Assembly (NCBI GenBank): GCA_949361645.1
Contig: OX442426.1
Span: forward strand, 3,902,673 to 3,966,672
DNA: 64,000 nucleotides
From: Spongilla lacustris
Lineage: Eukaryota > Porifera > Demospongiae > Spongillida > Spongillidae
Direction: 5' to 3'
Positions 11,101-24,775 of this stretch are shown here, one piece after another. Position 1 is the first letter of the stretch, and each line of letters opens with the position of its first letter. The position numbers and the translations under genes were made by a program. The notes under the pieces are model-generated. The model had not been told where the DNA came from. It did not search any database and saw only the letters and a list, made by a program, of their open reading frames with translations.

Positions 11101-13353
11101 CCCTTAAATCCACTTTGTTTATTTATGTTCTAGTTTCATTTAATACAATTTATTTATTATTATTATTATTTTTTACTTGTGCAGGCATATCGGCTGCATC
11201 AGCAGCTGGCTGAGGTTCTGGAGAAGAGGGATGAGTGGAGGGAGAAGGATAAGGAGACCCCACTGGAGGAGCGAGAGAGGCTCCTCAGGCAGGTCAAGGC
11301 GGACAACCAAGAGATTGCCACTCTCCAGAAGAAGTACATTGGTTGTATTTTAACATCTTACAAGTCATATCACAACAATTGGTTTGCTTTTGTTTTCATC
11401 AAGGACTGCTGAGTTACAAGATCAGTTAGCTGTAGTGAGTGAACGGATTCGCCAAGCTGACAGTGACCTTGAAGAAACCAAGGGAGAGAAGAGCCAGAAG
11501 TACAAAGATCTGAAGAAGCGGGAAAGTGACATTAGTGGTAACTGCAGTGCCTTTATGCATCACAATGTCAAGTCTGTAGCAAATGTACATCTACTTTTTT
11601 CCCCTCCTACCCAATGTGCAGAATTTCTCAACACATTTGAGGAAAATAAAAAACTCGAACAGGTATGGATCCACTCGCACATGCCTATGAGGTGGTGATT
11701 GTATAAGCTTGCATGTGTATTTTTTGTGTGGTGATTGTACATGTGTGGTACATAAGCTTTCACATGTATTTTTATCTAGGAGCGGGCCCTCAACCTTGAA
11801 TCTAACATTGTGGCCATCTTGGCACACATCAGCCAGGTATGAGATTGGACTACTGATGCTTTAAAAAATAAAAATTAATGTGTGTGACCTCCAGAGTATG
11901 AAGCAGTCACAGCATCTGCCAACTGTAGACCAGTTTGAAACAATGCAGGTAACATAATGGGGAGGAGTAGAGGATGGGAAGGGGGAAGGTGACTTCCCTG
12001 GCATTTTGATGTTCATAATGTTTCAGGCTGATCTGGAATTCAAGAAAAAAGAAATGGAAAAGTCTGAAGCAACTACTCAGGCACTTGAGGATGGTAAGAT
12101 TAGGTACTATATCTCATGGAGCACCAATGTCACTTGGACCATACTCCCACTATTTACAGAGAATATGAAATTGCAAATGGACCTGGTGAAGGTTGAAGAA
12201 GTATGTTGTAAATGGCACAACGTTTTGTACTAACATACTTGCCCATTGCACTTGTAGCTGGATGGCAAGATAACCAATGAGCTGAGCACACTCAAAGACA
12301 ACATTACTACAATGACACGTGTAAGTCAAGCAACTACATGTACCATCTTTTGTGGGTGTGGATTTGGAAATTGGGGCAAAGAAGCCCAGGATACCATCTC
12401 CAGGCTGGCATCTCACTTGGCCATTCACCAGTCTTCACCCAAGTCATCAGTGGTGGCTGAGATTTATGGGAGATTGAATATGACCCATTGCCAGAGCCAT
12501 CCTGGCCAGGGAGCTCCCACCCTCCTAACTGCTTATGTTTGTGTTTATATTCTTAGCTTATAGTGTATTTGTGTACTTGGATTACATGTAATTATTATTA
12601 TTTTTGTATGAATATGAATCACTCTTTTGCAGGAAATCGATGTCTTCAGTGACCTTGTACACCTGCAAGAAGTGGAGGAGGCTAAGAGAAAGGTATTGCA
12701 GTGCCCACAACATGCCACCATTATTCAAAACATCTCATGCACAGGAGCTTGCAGTGGAGAAGGAGAAACTTTCTGAGCAAAGGGAGACATCCAAAGAGCG
12801 TATGTCATAGATTGTTATTTGTGAATGTTGGTATATAATCCCCATGTGCATTTTATAAGTTTTAATATGTTAAATACGTTTTTTCTATACCATATTTTTG
12901 CAATGTACATGTACTGATTGTAGTTTTTTAACCTAAGGAGATAATTTCCACCACTTTATACAGGCACTGAAGCACTTGCACAGGAGTATGAATCTGCTAA
13001 GGCACAGCTTGAAGAGAATGACACTTTCTCTCAGGTACTTGTCAATAGTGTGGAAAGCACTTGCACGTACATTGTATTTTGCCATTTCACCTCCTGCTAG
13101 TTGCGCAACCTGGAAAAGAAATTAGAGCATCACGAATTGAACAACTTCGTTATGAAAGACTGTATCCTCAACTGATGCATGTGATCAATGAGCTTCCCCC
13201 ATCCCCCCCCAACAGCACCTTAACTTACTTACACCAGTCATAGCAGCCAGGCAAAGTGAAGGGAACTACAAGCTAATTGCACAAGAAGTTCTATCCATTA
13301 TGTACGATTACAACACGATGCTGTGTCAGCAGCCTGTAGCAGGACCTGCTTGA
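8152..13353 (+). CDS. IFT74: Intraflagellar transport protein 74 (IFT-B core subunit)
   Basis: IFT74 is a coiled-coil subunit of the IFT-B complex that, with IFT81, carries tubulin along cilia. Exons by splice signal and phase: 8152-8255, 8590-8600, 8991-9077, 9134-9182, 9371-9469, 9820-9880, 9953-10012, 10355-10416, 10524-10602, 10686-10745, 10982-11074, 11185-11333, 11404-11537, 11622-11662, 11780-11836, 11895-11948, 12027-12093, 12160-12200, 12258-12320, 12633-12692, 12745-12799, 12964-13034, 13101-13161, 13244-13353. From 8991 on, phases agree and give 536 residues plus a stop; the vertebrate protein has about 600. The first part is basic and rich in Gly, Pro and Arg ([17 protein letters not shown]), followed by family landmarks [44 protein letters not shown] and [10 protein letters not shown], then continuous coiled coil. 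The start codon and the join across the 11-nt exon at 8590 are unresolved. Confidence 0.93.
8744..8890 (+). repeat. Purine-rich (GGA/GGT) low-complexity tract in an IFT74 intron
   Basis: Repeats of gggagg, gaggtggtggga and similar words make an almost pyrimidine-free plus strand. A short TG-rich tract (8441-8515) lies upstream in the preceding intron. Confidence 0.7.
12345..12535 (+). mobile_element. 3' fragment of a non-LTR retrotransposon in an IFT74 intron
   Basis: The intron between the exons ending at 12320 and starting at 12633 carries a frame reading [20 protein letters not shown] and then [12 protein letters not shown]. This is colinear with the C-terminal end of the retrotransposon on the minus strand at 54143-54330 ([32 protein letters not shown]). 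Only about 190 bp of the 3' end are present, as expected from 5'-truncated insertion. It has the same orientation as IFT74. Confidence 0.8.
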
Positions 13354-13543
13354 GTGAGAAAGGAATATTGAGCGGCCCATGGATCACTTTTCCATTACAT
13401 ACAGACATGTAAATGTGTCTTTTAAATATATGTATGTATCAGTTGTAATTTAGCTGTGTTCAACACAAGTACGCATGCATTTCACACAGAATGGAATTTC
13501 CTCTAGTTTATGAAAATACTGATTCTGAAATGTTCTCTTCACA
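13354..13543. other. Short convergent intergenic spacer
   Basis: Only 190 bp separate the stop codon of IFT74 (plus strand, 13351-13353) from that of ATAD3 (minus strand, 13544-13546). Both 3' untranslated regions must lie in or across this space. AATATG-type and AT-rich words occur, but I see no unambiguous AATAAA signal. Confidence 0.6.
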
Positions 13544-16500
13544 CTAGCTTGTGTCCTCTTGCCAAACTGCCTTCTGTTTGTGCTGCTCCATCATGTTATT
13601 TACACACTCATCAATCATTGCTTCTGTCAGCACACCATCTTGTGAACCGTAAGCTCTTGCCTGGATAAGTGGACGAGTACAATGACATAGGCAAGGACCA
13701 TGTAACAGGAATAGTACCTGCCAAGCAACAGCCAACTTGGATATCTCTCTTCCAGAAAAGCCTTCTATTTGATCCGCAATCTTCTTAAATTTCTCTTCCC
13801 AATTTACTTCAGTGGGGAGTGGAATTTTCCTGCAATGATGCAAAAGTACACCATTAGTTACGTGAAAAACCAACCAAAGTCAAAGCCAGATACATGTACA
13901 TGTAACAGAATTGCAAAAAAGGTGGAATACCATCCAGGGTATATGCCCGAGGTGTTTACTGGTCAAACCATGCAATACTCTTGTAAAAAGTTTAGTACAA
14001 GCAGGACTTATACATGTACATGGTAGAGGCCATGCAGCTCGAGCAATGACAGACATCAGGTTGATAACAGTGTGCATGGTGGAGATTCCTCTTAAGGTGC
14101 ATGTGTACTAGCATTAATGCATACAGAGGGTGTACATGTATATGTATATGTGCCTAGTACAATGTACACACACATACATGTAGCATGATCAATACAAAGT
14201 TAATATTATTTTGCCATGTACGGAAGGTTTGTGAAAGCTATGGGGTACACTGAGCTGGTGTTTAAAGACACAGTGAAAAGCTGAGAAAAGGATAATAGAA
14301 TTTCATGTAGATGTACTCCAGACACCATGCTAGAGGGGTGACTATGGATCCTACAGGCTTGTACAATGTGTCCATACAATTAAATGTAACTAGGTACCTT
14401 ACAGGAACTATTTTTTGCTGCAGATCTGGATGTACAATTGTAACCCTGGATGACAATCAATATACATACATGTATGTAAAATGATATTTAGTGGAAACTG
14501 AATTTGCTTTGGTACTGCAACAATCTGGTGTTGTGAGATTAACACTGCATGCTGTTGAATTGCATTTCACTATTCAGATACACAGATCAAGCTCATGCCC
14601 CAATATCATATTTTAGATACCATACTTATGCAATCTCAGGTAGCAACCATATGTGGACAGGCCACATGCCACCACTACCTTACCGAGGTCGCTTCCACCA
14701 GCTGATGCGAGGAGGATCGATCACATACAGGCTGAAGTACAGCTTCAGCATGCGAAGCCTCTCTTCCCTTCCGGGCAATCCAAAGTTTATGAGGTCATCC
14801 AAACGATCATTAATGGCCCAGTCAAACTGGTCAGGCAGGTTACTTGCAAGCACAAGCATAAACCTTGAAAGAAATTTTTAAAATGAGGGTATGACATATT
14901 TGATAGTATATACAGGTACATGTATAAGCTGTGCAATGACGGTGAAGCAACACTACATGTACATATGTATACATACATGTGTAATAAATGCCAAATACCA
15001 GTACCTCGGATACATGTACAGTGTAAGTTGGACCAAAAACACCTTGTGCTGCATACTGACCCATTGGAAATGTCATGAACATACATTGTACATGTACAGT
15101 TCCCAACCTACTAAGCACCAGATACATGCAATGTTTGTTGACACACGACCCCTTCATTAAACATGCGCAAGAGGAAACTGATAAATAAAACTAAGATCAC
15201 ATCATCACCTTCTTGAGGTTTCTCCAGTGCGATAAAGAAATGCATTCAATGCACTCCTCAAGTCTTCTGTCATTACAACCTAGACAAGATTAAACAGTTA
15301 TCTGCATGCAGTAATATGTCACACACCTCAACGAAGCACACGGTACCTGTTTTCTCTTTCGTAGAAAAGCATCAGCTTCATCCACAAACAGAATGACACT
15401 GTCATCAAAGATGTTAGACATTACAGTAAGATAAACATGACATCAGTATTTGTATCGGGGGGGGGGGGGGGGGGTAATGAACCAAACAAATCAAGCTGCA
15501 GCTAACAGACCTTATTAGTGCAAGATTTCAATCCCATAAATGTTAGTAACGAAAATAATATTGTACATGCTGAAAGGACAAGTGGGGTCAAGTGGTGGGA
15601 ACTACATGTGCAGTGTACGTGTACCGACTCACCAGGTAAATGACATTGTAAATGGTTTGGTATTGATGAGGTCTAGCAAGCCTACAATCACTGTGCACTC
15701 ACCCCTTCTTGCTTGTATTGGCCCAGTCAAAGACCTTGTGTATGGCAGTCACAGCGTCCTTCCCAAGAGGCCCAATGTCTCCACCTGTCATCACAGCATA
15801 GTCCATCCCAGAGTGTCGAGCTAGACCCTACAACAGAGGGACACGACCATCTTAATGTGGAGTGCCAAACTTCATTTCATAAATGCTGACAGGTACAACA
15901 CGCAACTTTGCTAAGTACAACAGAAGCTTTAAAATATTTAACTATATTTTAGTGTGCATCACACCAATATACATGTAACATGCCCAGGGGCGGATCCAGG
16001 ATTTAGGAGCGGGGGAAGAAGGGGGGGCAAAGTGATATAAGTGCAAGGGCGTGGCAGGACACGCCCAACACCAGCAAGGGGGTATGGAGGAGTGATGTAA
16101 GCTGCCCCATTGGGGTCTGGGGCTCTGCCCCAGCGGCTTTGCAAATTTTGCACTTTTAAAATGTCACAAAACTGCATAGAAACATGCTAAAACCAGGTAG
16201 AATTGCTTCCAGACTTTCCTGTTGTATTGAATGGCATAACGATCAATATACGGTACCCGCTCAACGATCCGCCATAGTTAAATATTCCAAAGTACAATAG
16301 GTTGTATATATAGATCGGAATATTTAACTACATCCTGTGGGCTGGGACATTTATAACAATCACTCCACCTACCAATATTGGAAGGATCGTTGCGCCATTA
16401 ACACGTTCTGTATCGTCATGCGTACCCCCCTCCCCGCCACTGATGCCACGTAGACGAGGAACACTTAGAGCAAGTGGGCCATTCAAGAACCAACTAAAAC

Positions 16501-19500
16501 TCAATTTTGCAAAGACAGCTCAGATGTAAAGGCTGGATTACACAGGGCGACTTCTTGCAGACTTGACTGCAATGAATATGGGTAAAAGTTAAGTAAACAA
16601 TCAGTAAACTAAAGAACAGAACCTTTACCCATATTCATTCGAGTTGCATGAAACAAGTCGGCAGAAAGTCGCCCCTTTTAGAAAACAAAAGGTTTCTAAC
16701 ACTCCACCACAAGTTGAGAAATCTTGTAGATGCACATGCATTTCTGAATAGAGTGCGGTTATAGTTAAACTAAATTCATGTGTTTTTAACAGGTGTTAAC
16801 AAGTACATGTACATGTATGTTAGGACAGGCATTGTCAAACCAAGATCTGAGTGTCAAATTGAGTTCTTGGTCTGACAAATGCAATGACCCAAAAGTGCCA
16901 GTGTTCAACTAAGGTAGCCCCCCTCCTACCTTTGCAAACATGGTCTTCCCAGTCCCTGGAGGGCCATACATAAGAACGTTTTTGAAAACACCTCCATTCC
17001 TTTTAGTGTTGATTGTGGACTTAGAGAGAGAGCGCAGGCATTCGTCCAAACGTGACTGAAGCAAGAGATATATATTAAATGCCCAATGACAATGACAGTT
17101 GGTGGCATACCTCAAGGACAATTCCTGCCAGTGGATCTGATGATTTTGAAAGCAACTTTTTCATAGCCTGCAAATAATGAGCAAATCATATGTACATGTA
17201 CATTGTACATCGCACAAATGTATTTATTATACACATGTACATGAACAATACCCCTAGTTTTTCTACACGAGGTTGCTAAAACAGATGCACAGATGGCTGA
17301 ATTCTGTCAGGATATAGTTCTATGTGTATGTACATAAAATAGAAGGGTTTCAACTTCACATGCATACATACATACAATGTACATACATACATGTACATGT
17401 GACAAATGGAAGCTTTCTTAATAAAGATCAATTTCTTGTCCTCTTAGAATACAACCAAAATTAGCATTCTGATTTGTACACATACATCTATGCCCATTAG
17501 AATCATTACTGCTTCACTTGGTACATGGTGTCAACCCTTTGGATGCTAAAGTTTGAAGCTATTAATCATTTCTATGCTTACAGTAACAGTAGAGGACTAC
17601 ACTAGTGCATGTACATGTATGCAGACAATTGTTTGAGTACAAATATTTATGATGCATCCAAAATAGCACAAATCAAAGACAACAAAGAGGTGCACAGCTG
17701 CTCACAGCAAATGGATGCCAAATGGCTTGAGATGCAGACAGTCTAGAGGTCTCTCTGATGAGAGAAGGCTTCCCAAGCCTGGCTTCGATGAACCGACCTG
17801 CAATTCCTGTTCCCATTCTAGCTGTGTACACACCAATGGCGACCAGGGTGATACCTGCAGCCTAGAGAAATACCATGTACCATGAACAAATTAAAATATA
17901 CATGTATATGTGTACATGAATATTGGTATATGTACACTAATACTTTAAGATGGATGTGGAGGTAATACACATACACACTACATGGGGTTCCACAATCAAG
18001 GTAAATCAGCCACAAACAGTCTATTCAGAACAAAAAATGTTCTAATAATATGGGTTTAAATGCTGATATAAAATTAAAATAATCTAAAACGATAATAATT
18101 AAAAACATAATTTTATAGGTGTCCAACACAGCTCCAGCATATATTTGAATGCTACTGATTTCAACTTGCCTAATTAATTAACAAATTCAAAGATATGTGT
18201 ACAATGTCCACTAATAATATTAATGCAGGGTGGTAGGTTTGTAGTTAAAAACTGTCTTTGTCTTTAAGAAACTACTACTGTTTAGGTGTCATTAAAACAT
18301 TACTTGATTCAGAAGGTTTTTTGATATTTTATTTAACCATTAAAGATCATATTTTTTAGTTAACTAGCACATCGTTGTCTGCTGTTAGAATTAATTTAAA
18401 TAAAAACAATAAATGCTTTGTGGTTAATTTAGAAATGATTTTTCTTGACTGTGGAACACCTGGTATATGTACATGTACATGTAACCAATAGTAACCACAG
18501 CACAGCCAACTGGGTCACCCCACTCCCAGACCTTCCATGTCCTAGGATGCATATCAAAGCAAGCATTACTGCAACTGTGTGTGTATTGTGTATATATGTC
18601 ATGTAAGTACATATAATAGTGTACTTCACAGCAACATCTAAACCTCTGTACATTAAAACAAGATGATGAACTGGCAGTGTACATGTACATGTGCCTGTGT
18701 TTTCCACCAATATGAACATTTGCATAGCAGCACTTGTGATTAAGTGTGGTAATACAGCCACGTTACAGCATTGATACAGTGATGGTACACATATCTATCA
18801 AATGTTATAACATACTGTGGCCGTCATCTTGTCCCAATCAGTTACAAAGTTGCTTATGCCCTGTCCAATAAGTGCCCCTCCTGCTCTGGAAATGTTAGAC
18901 ACAAGAGTATGTGAACCCATACACTCGGGAGAAGACTGCAACATTGTTATCTAGGTGTCAGCTTTTAAAACTATGTACCAAAATATAGCACACCACTCCT
19001 ATGTAAAGAATGCAATGCTTTTAAATCACTTAATATACATTAAGTAATCCAATTAGATTAAAAGCCCTCTACTATCAAAGTTCAAAACTATAATTGATTT
19101 ATATACTGTACAATATATACATGTACATGTACATGTACATGTACATGTGTAGATGAAAAATTCTTCAAAGCTTTCAGTTATTGAAAAAGTATTGGATCCA
19201 GGAGTTTTCATAGAACTACATGTCATGTAGTGTGTCAAGTGCAGAAATTATGCACAATGTACACACAGGGTTTCCGATAACATTCAGACACATGCCATTT
19301 TCTGATCAATTAATCCATTTGTCCGCACATAATTAATTACGTTCGGACAAAAAAGGCGTGCACTTGTAAGGGAGGAAGGTGAGAATGATGTAGAGAATGG
19401 TGTTTTAACACCAAAAACAAAAAAGTAGTTAAAACTGTAGAAAGTGGGTGGCAGAGAATGACAAGGATTTGAATACGTCGCTTTGGCTAAAGTACGTGAA

Positions 19501-22500
19501 AGATGGACGTAACACGTTTGGGTTATTGAACTACGCAGTTTGCATAGAGTTTGAAACAAGGCTGGTTGGAATGTGTAACTTTCGTAGTACATGTACGTAC
19601 ATGTACATGTACGTTCATTGATGGAACACACATGGATATTAATCTGCGTACTACGAGTTTTAAAGATCACACAGAAAGTGGGACACGTACTACATGTAGT
19701 TTGATGCAGCCACACCCTCGTGCTTACCCTACGCAAAGTGCTAGGGTGTGGCTATGTCAAACTGCATGCGTATGCAATGATGCTTTTTTTAAAGACGCAA
19801 GTCGGGCTGCGTAATGCCAGTAACTGAAAGTCAAGCCGTGTATTGTAAATGTAACGCACAGTTTGTAATAATCTTCATCGAATCATTTCTGAACAATTAA
19901 ACCATATGTCCGGTCCAATTTTGTTCATATTCTGACATTTTGTCAGAACACTTATGGCTCCTTATTGGAAATCCTGTACACATGACTACGAAGTGAACAA
20001 ATGCAAATACAAATGCTAGCCATAAGCCAGCATCAGTATTTGGTACTCACTTGATGCTTTCAAGGACTGTCATTCTTTGCTCTGCAGCCTTTAACCTTAT
20101 CTGCTCCAGTGCAAGATCTTGATTTTCACGTTCCATACGGGTTCTGAGGCAAAGTGAATGTTTGCATGTGTACACATATGACTGCAATAGATCAATATGC
20201 AGGTACATGTACATTTAAATGGTTAGAGATGAGGACAAACCTTAGGTAGCCTTTAGGAATATTGAAGGTTCATTATGTGCATGTACGAATTGATCACAGT
20301 ACAAACAGATCATAATCTCGACTACTCGTAATGGAAAGGAGGACCAAACAAAAGCAAAAGAGATTGGACTTAGGATTTTCCAATGCAGCTAGGGATACAA
20401 AAATGGATAGGGATGTGGCAGCAGGGAGGTATGCCAGAAAAGTAAAATTTGTTGGCTCTGACTGGCCAACCATACAGCAACCAGGCAGTATCTGACCAAC
20501 ATCCTAACGATGTACATGTAAATGTTAATTGCCGTTAAAGGAGGGGCAGATGATGAACTACACTGTATATATTGAAAGGGAAGAGACTCCCCTCCCTCCA
20601 CATCAGTGGTCATTGAAAATAATGGCAACATCAAACTTTAATAAATCACCAGAGATCTCTTATGGTAAATGAACACATGAGCATACTCACTTTCCTTTTA
20701 TCTCCATCTCTACCCTGGCCAGCTCATTCTTGTGCCTCAGCTCAGCCTCATACTCAATTGTACCTGTGGATGGGATGGGAATGATACAGGACCACACATC
20801 AGCCCCTAAGGCAGCACCCTGAATGGGCTTCAGCCAGGCAGCCACCCTACATAGTACAGCCTACCATCTTAGCAGCTCCCTACATAGTACAGCCTACCAT
20901 CCTAGCAGCTCCCTACATAGTACAGCCTACCATCCTAGCAGCTCCCTACATAGTACAACCTACCATCCTAGCAGCTCCCTACATAGTACAGCCTACCATC
21001 CTAGCAGCTCCCTACATAGTACAGCCTACCATCCTAGCAGCTCCCTACATAGTACAGCCTACCATCCTAGCAGCTCCCTACATAGTACAGCCTACCATCC
21101 TAGCAGCTCCCTACATAGTACAGCCTACCATCCTAGCAGCTCCCTACATAGTACAGCCTACCATCCTAGCAGCTCCCTACATAGTACAGCCTACCATCCT
21201 AGCAGCTCCCTACATAGTACAGCCTACCATCCTAGCAGCTCAAATCACTGATGCAGTATCACTATTAAACAGACATTTCATAAAAAGTAATTGCAGGATT
21301 TTCTAGGACCAATACCGAAAGATTACATATATGTCTAGCAGATCCATAGAAAGAAATATAGTCCTTTGTCAAGTGTACATGCACAGGTACGTTAAATAGT
21401 TGCATCAGCAAGAGAGAGAAATTACATGTACATGTGTACCACTAAATATATATACATTTGCTGTCAGCCCACTTTGCGCTACGACCCTGACCACAGCTCC
21501 TCCCTCCCAAGGGCTCCCATACATCAAGGAACAACAACACAGGCCAACTACTGGACGAAACTTACACAGCCAACAAACCTCTCCTCATGGCTTCTTGTTT
21601 CTGGACAGATTCCTCCTGCTTTTTTAGGTTCTCCTCCTGCAGTTTCCGCTGTATCAAGCAATAAGTGAGAATGGTATCACCATACATCAGGCAGAACTAT
21701 GCCCCATACATACATACCCCCACCCTCCCCCTCCGATGTGCACAAACAATAAAGCAGATTTTATCATAAAGAACTATGAAATGAATTATCATGACATCGA
21801 GTTCTTTAGTGTGATCAAGTTGGGTCCAAAATGTTGTCAGGCCACCTACTATCAGGGTGTGCAAGCACATTGGGTGGGCACTGTGGGTTGGGGGTGGGGC
21901 CACCATGTGGGTTGGGGGTGGGGTTACAGACAGAATACAGTCATTCCAAACCTGCTGCACCAGCTGATCATCATAACGTCTCCTGGCCAGCTGGTCTTGG
22001 TGCTGAGCTCTCTGCACGTGGGAAAGAGAAACAATATACAGCAAAAGGACTTGTACATGTAATGCGTGTACAGCTAACCGTCCAAATACACAACCTGCAT
22101 GGGAGTTACCCACTAGGGCAAGGTTTGATGAAGAGGCTTATACACTGTAGAGCTCTAGAATTGGTGCATAAACTGTATCATTCCCAATGTGGAGTGCCTC
22201 CTATACATGTATCTACAGGTACACTGTAAGGGACACTGTAACTCTAACCAACTAGAGAGGTCCATTTCCTGCGATGGTAAAATAATGATCAGTGTGACCT
22301 TTTAGTTTCACATCTCAATAATTTATTTAAGGCTTTGGGAGAACAAATGGAGGGTCCCCGCACCCCCCCCCCCCCCCTCTCAAAACCTATAGAAACAGTA
22401 CCAGTGGTGAAAGGAAGTGACGAGTGTTAAATAGAGTATCCTGCAAGACATGCACTACAGCCTGATGTCATCCGCAGCAGGCCTGTTTAAGATATGCATT

Positions 22501-23661
22501 AATAAGAATCATGTATGCATAATTGATGCTGCCTAGAAGCAAAACATTGGAGGTGCATGGCCAAGTGCTGTGACAGGTTTCATTGCCATTGCAATAGCGC
22601 CATGTTGGTGTACATCCATTAAACCTTATACATGTACATAGCAGCCTACTCTTATGTAATTGATGCTGGGGCCAAAAACAGCCACGCACTCCCTATGGTT
22701 CGGTTGCCACTGCCGACAAAGTACATGTACATTTACATGTACCCACTAAGAAATTCTACTATAAACAGGTGTACATATACATGTAAGTCCATGAAAACGC
22801 AAACATAACAATGCACTGAAAAGGGAAAATACAACATTCAATCGTTCAAACTCAGCAATTAGCAGCATGTAATACAGCCATGCATCTAAAAATATTCATT
22901 GCAAGTGACAAATTATCTGCAAACTGCCAGCACTACAGTTTGTGCATACCTGTTGGTGCTGCTGTGTTTCTGCACCAAGAGTCTTCCTCTTTTCTTCTTG
23001 CTCAACCTTCACGCGATCTATTTCAGCACCTACAATTGCAGCCTCATGTTGCTAGATTAAAATTAAAATTATAAAGAACTGGCACACAGAAGCAAAGCTA
23101 CCTGTACACCTAAACAGTCCACGTGCACCTATCATCACATTCAACATAGGAGTGGTCAAACAAGACTACATTCATGTACATACCCTCCTCCCTCCCCATG
23201 AAAATATGTGCACATGCTGCTTTATTAATGGCAGTTAAAAAAAAGGTTAAAACATTTCCCCCATGCAGTTCATAAAGCAGGCACCCAGGACTGTACTAAC
23301 AGGTGCACGTTCACTCGCGCGAACCTTAATAGCTTCCTGATACTTAAATTGATGAGTACGCTCCTGCAACTGAGCCAACTCCAAAGCTGCCTTCGCGTTA
23401 GCTGCCGAGATGGGTGCAGTTGGTGTGTGTAGTACGCGGGGTGAGCTCAAACTTACGAGACTTGTCCAGTTCACGTGCCGCTTTGGCAGCTCGCTCGAGA
23501 CCTGTGGGGTCAAAGCCGACCCATTTTTTCCCTTCTTCGGAGACGGGTGACGCTGCTTGGTCGCTCGGACTATCAGGCGTCTCCGGTAGGCCGCCAGACT
23601 GCGGTGAAGGGGACTCCTGGTGCTGCTTTCTTCTGAACGAAGTGAAGTCAAACCAAGACAT
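13544..23661 (-). CDS. ATAD3: ATPase family AAA domain-containing protein 3
   Basis: ATAD3 is a mitochondrial inner-membrane AAA ATPase linked to nucleoid organisation and membrane contacts. Eighteen exons, 5' to 3' on the minus strand: 23661-23457, 23401-23315, 23029-22950, 22011-21952, 21648-21579, 20763-20691, 20143-20051, 18885-18816, 17861-17706, 17167-17111, 17055-16930, 15827-15703, 15398-15347, 15279-15209, 14863-14684, 14445-14398, 13829-13718, 13660-13544. All phases agree and give 593 residues, close to the 586-634 of human ATAD3A. Seen: N-terminal [19 protein letters not shown]; a charged coiled coil to about residue 230; a membrane segment at about 247-265 ([14 protein letters not shown]); Walker A GPPGTGKT at about 348; Walker [10 protein letters not shown] at about 404; LASN and a WAINDR arginine-finger region at about 447-463; sensor-2 GFSGREI at about 540. 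No defect is visible. Confidence 0.96.
15985..16150 (-). mobile_element. Non-autonomous element in an ATAD3 intron
   Basis: This begins with 'aggggcggatccaggattt' and contains the 'ggggctctgcccc' core also found inverted at about 7545-7600. A 'gggggg' stretch and 'aacaccagcaagggggtatg' are typical of short GC-rich invertebrate repeats. No coding sequence. A separate run of 18 G lies at 15457-15474 in a neighbouring intron. Confidence 0.55.
16551..16675. repeat. Imperfect inverted repeat (MITE-like) in an ATAD3 intron
   Basis: The left arm 'gcgacttcttgcagacttg' plus 'aatgaatatgggtaaa' pairs with 'tttacccatattcatt' plus 'caagtcggcagaaagtcgc'. The arms are about 50 bp with a spacer of about 25 bp. 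Confidence 0.65.
19113..19148. repeat. (ACATGT)n simple repeat
   Basis: About six tandem copies of the self-complementary hexamer acatgt. This is the longest local example of a word scattered through the introns between 8.4 and 33 kb. Confidence 0.85.
20849..21242 (+). repeat. 33-bp minisatellite, array A (ATAD3 intron 5)
   Basis: About 12 nearly identical copies of a 33-bp unit containing 'ctccctacatagtacagcct' and 'accatcctagcag'. It lies between ATAD3 exons 5 and 6. Because 33 is a multiple of three, one frame stays open for 142 codons ([11 protein letters not shown] repeated). That is a by-product of the period and not a protein. A second, larger array of the same unit is at 24776-25945. 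Confidence 0.95.
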
Positions 23662-23971
23662 TCTGCACACGTGTGATATTAAAAATTATATTGCTAATTA
23701 CAGGGACACACCATCTAATTCCAATTTTCCTCGGGTGTAGCCTATGTGGAAAAAAAAAAAAAAAAAAAAAAAGGCGATCTTGATATTGATGAAGTGTGCT
23801 TGTGAGCCTCAGATTTGGCACTTTAAATGATATTAATACCACGGGTACACTACATTTACATGTACATGTACCATGTAATGGCACTAAAATTATGTTTAAT
23901 GCAGTATTACGTAAACATGCATGTATCTGAACCTGAAGGATTAAACATGTACTCAGATATTCACTATATAA

Positions 23972-24160
23972 TGAGTGATGTCATCCTGCTTCACCATGAG
24001 TGGCTGAGGGCTGGTCTCACCCTGACAGGCTTGGATAAAGATTATCTTTGGTTTATTAGGGCACCTCTCATCAGGAGCCAGCAGCTCATAGAATTTATCA
24101 ATATGAAGTTCCAGATCCATTCCATTGATGCCACAAGCAACCTAGAGAAAATGGCAAATC
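23972..24160 (-). pseudogene. Caspase fragment, duplicated and decayed
   Basis: This matches the functional caspase exon around 27571-27740 over most of its length, starting at 'gtgatgtcatcctgcttcac' and including 'ctgacaggcttggataaaga', 'tctttggttta' and 'caggagccagcagctcatag'. Compared with the functional copy it has several small indels that break the frame (for example extra bases near 24070). It lies about 310 bp upstream of the ATAD3 start codon, the same order as in the second copy, and so marks one end of a segmental duplication. Confidence 0.85.
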
Positions 24161-24775
24161 AGTAACATTCATGATTTTTATATAGCTGTATGCAGGCTTT
24201 AGTTATTAATCAGTATTAAAATTATAAATTCCACCACCAACACCCCCCCCTCCCCCCAACCATTATATGACAGCAATAGAAAACAATCCATCGTCAAGTA
24301 AAAAGTACATATAGGATGTTTTATGACAAACAACTAAAATATAACATCAACATTGAATAGCTTGACCAAGGTTAAAGCCTTGGACTTGCTATTATCAATA
24401 CATAATGTTACACCATTATCTATATTAAAATACATTGAATATACCATGGAGATTTAAGAATTTTAAGCTATAAAGAAGTCTACAACTGATAAACATCCTA
24501 AAATGATCTGCCTCATCAAAGGAGGGGCCCGGGCCTTCTCACTACCATCAATAAAACCAAAGCATTGCTTGCCTCTCTGGTATATGTAAACACCATGAAA
24601 CTGAGCACAGATACCAGAGGCCACCAACACAACCAAGCTCACTCACTTTCCTTATATTTCCATTCCCATGCACCCCCGCAGTCCAGTTCATCATTGTGCC
24701 TTATAATTAGCTAGGCCATTGTACCTGTGGATGGGATGGGAATGATACAGGACTACACATCAGCCAATAAGGCAA

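Noticed and set aside
14549..14881. 110-codon plus-strand frame
   Set aside because: It is the antisense shadow of ATAD3 exon 15 (14684-14863), which has the AAA motifs on the minus strand.
19284..19736. 150-codon minus-strand frame in an ATAD3 intron
   Set aside because: No domain, no splice framing, and it crosses repeated acatgt words and a small inverted repeat.
20823..21251. 142-codon open frame repeating [11 protein letters not shown]
   Set aside because: It is the 33-bp minisatellite read in a frame that its period keeps open. It lies in an ATAD3 intron on the opposite strand.
23414..23740. 108-codon plus-strand frame
   Set aside because: It is antisense to ATAD3 exon 1, whose minus-strand product matches the family N-terminus.
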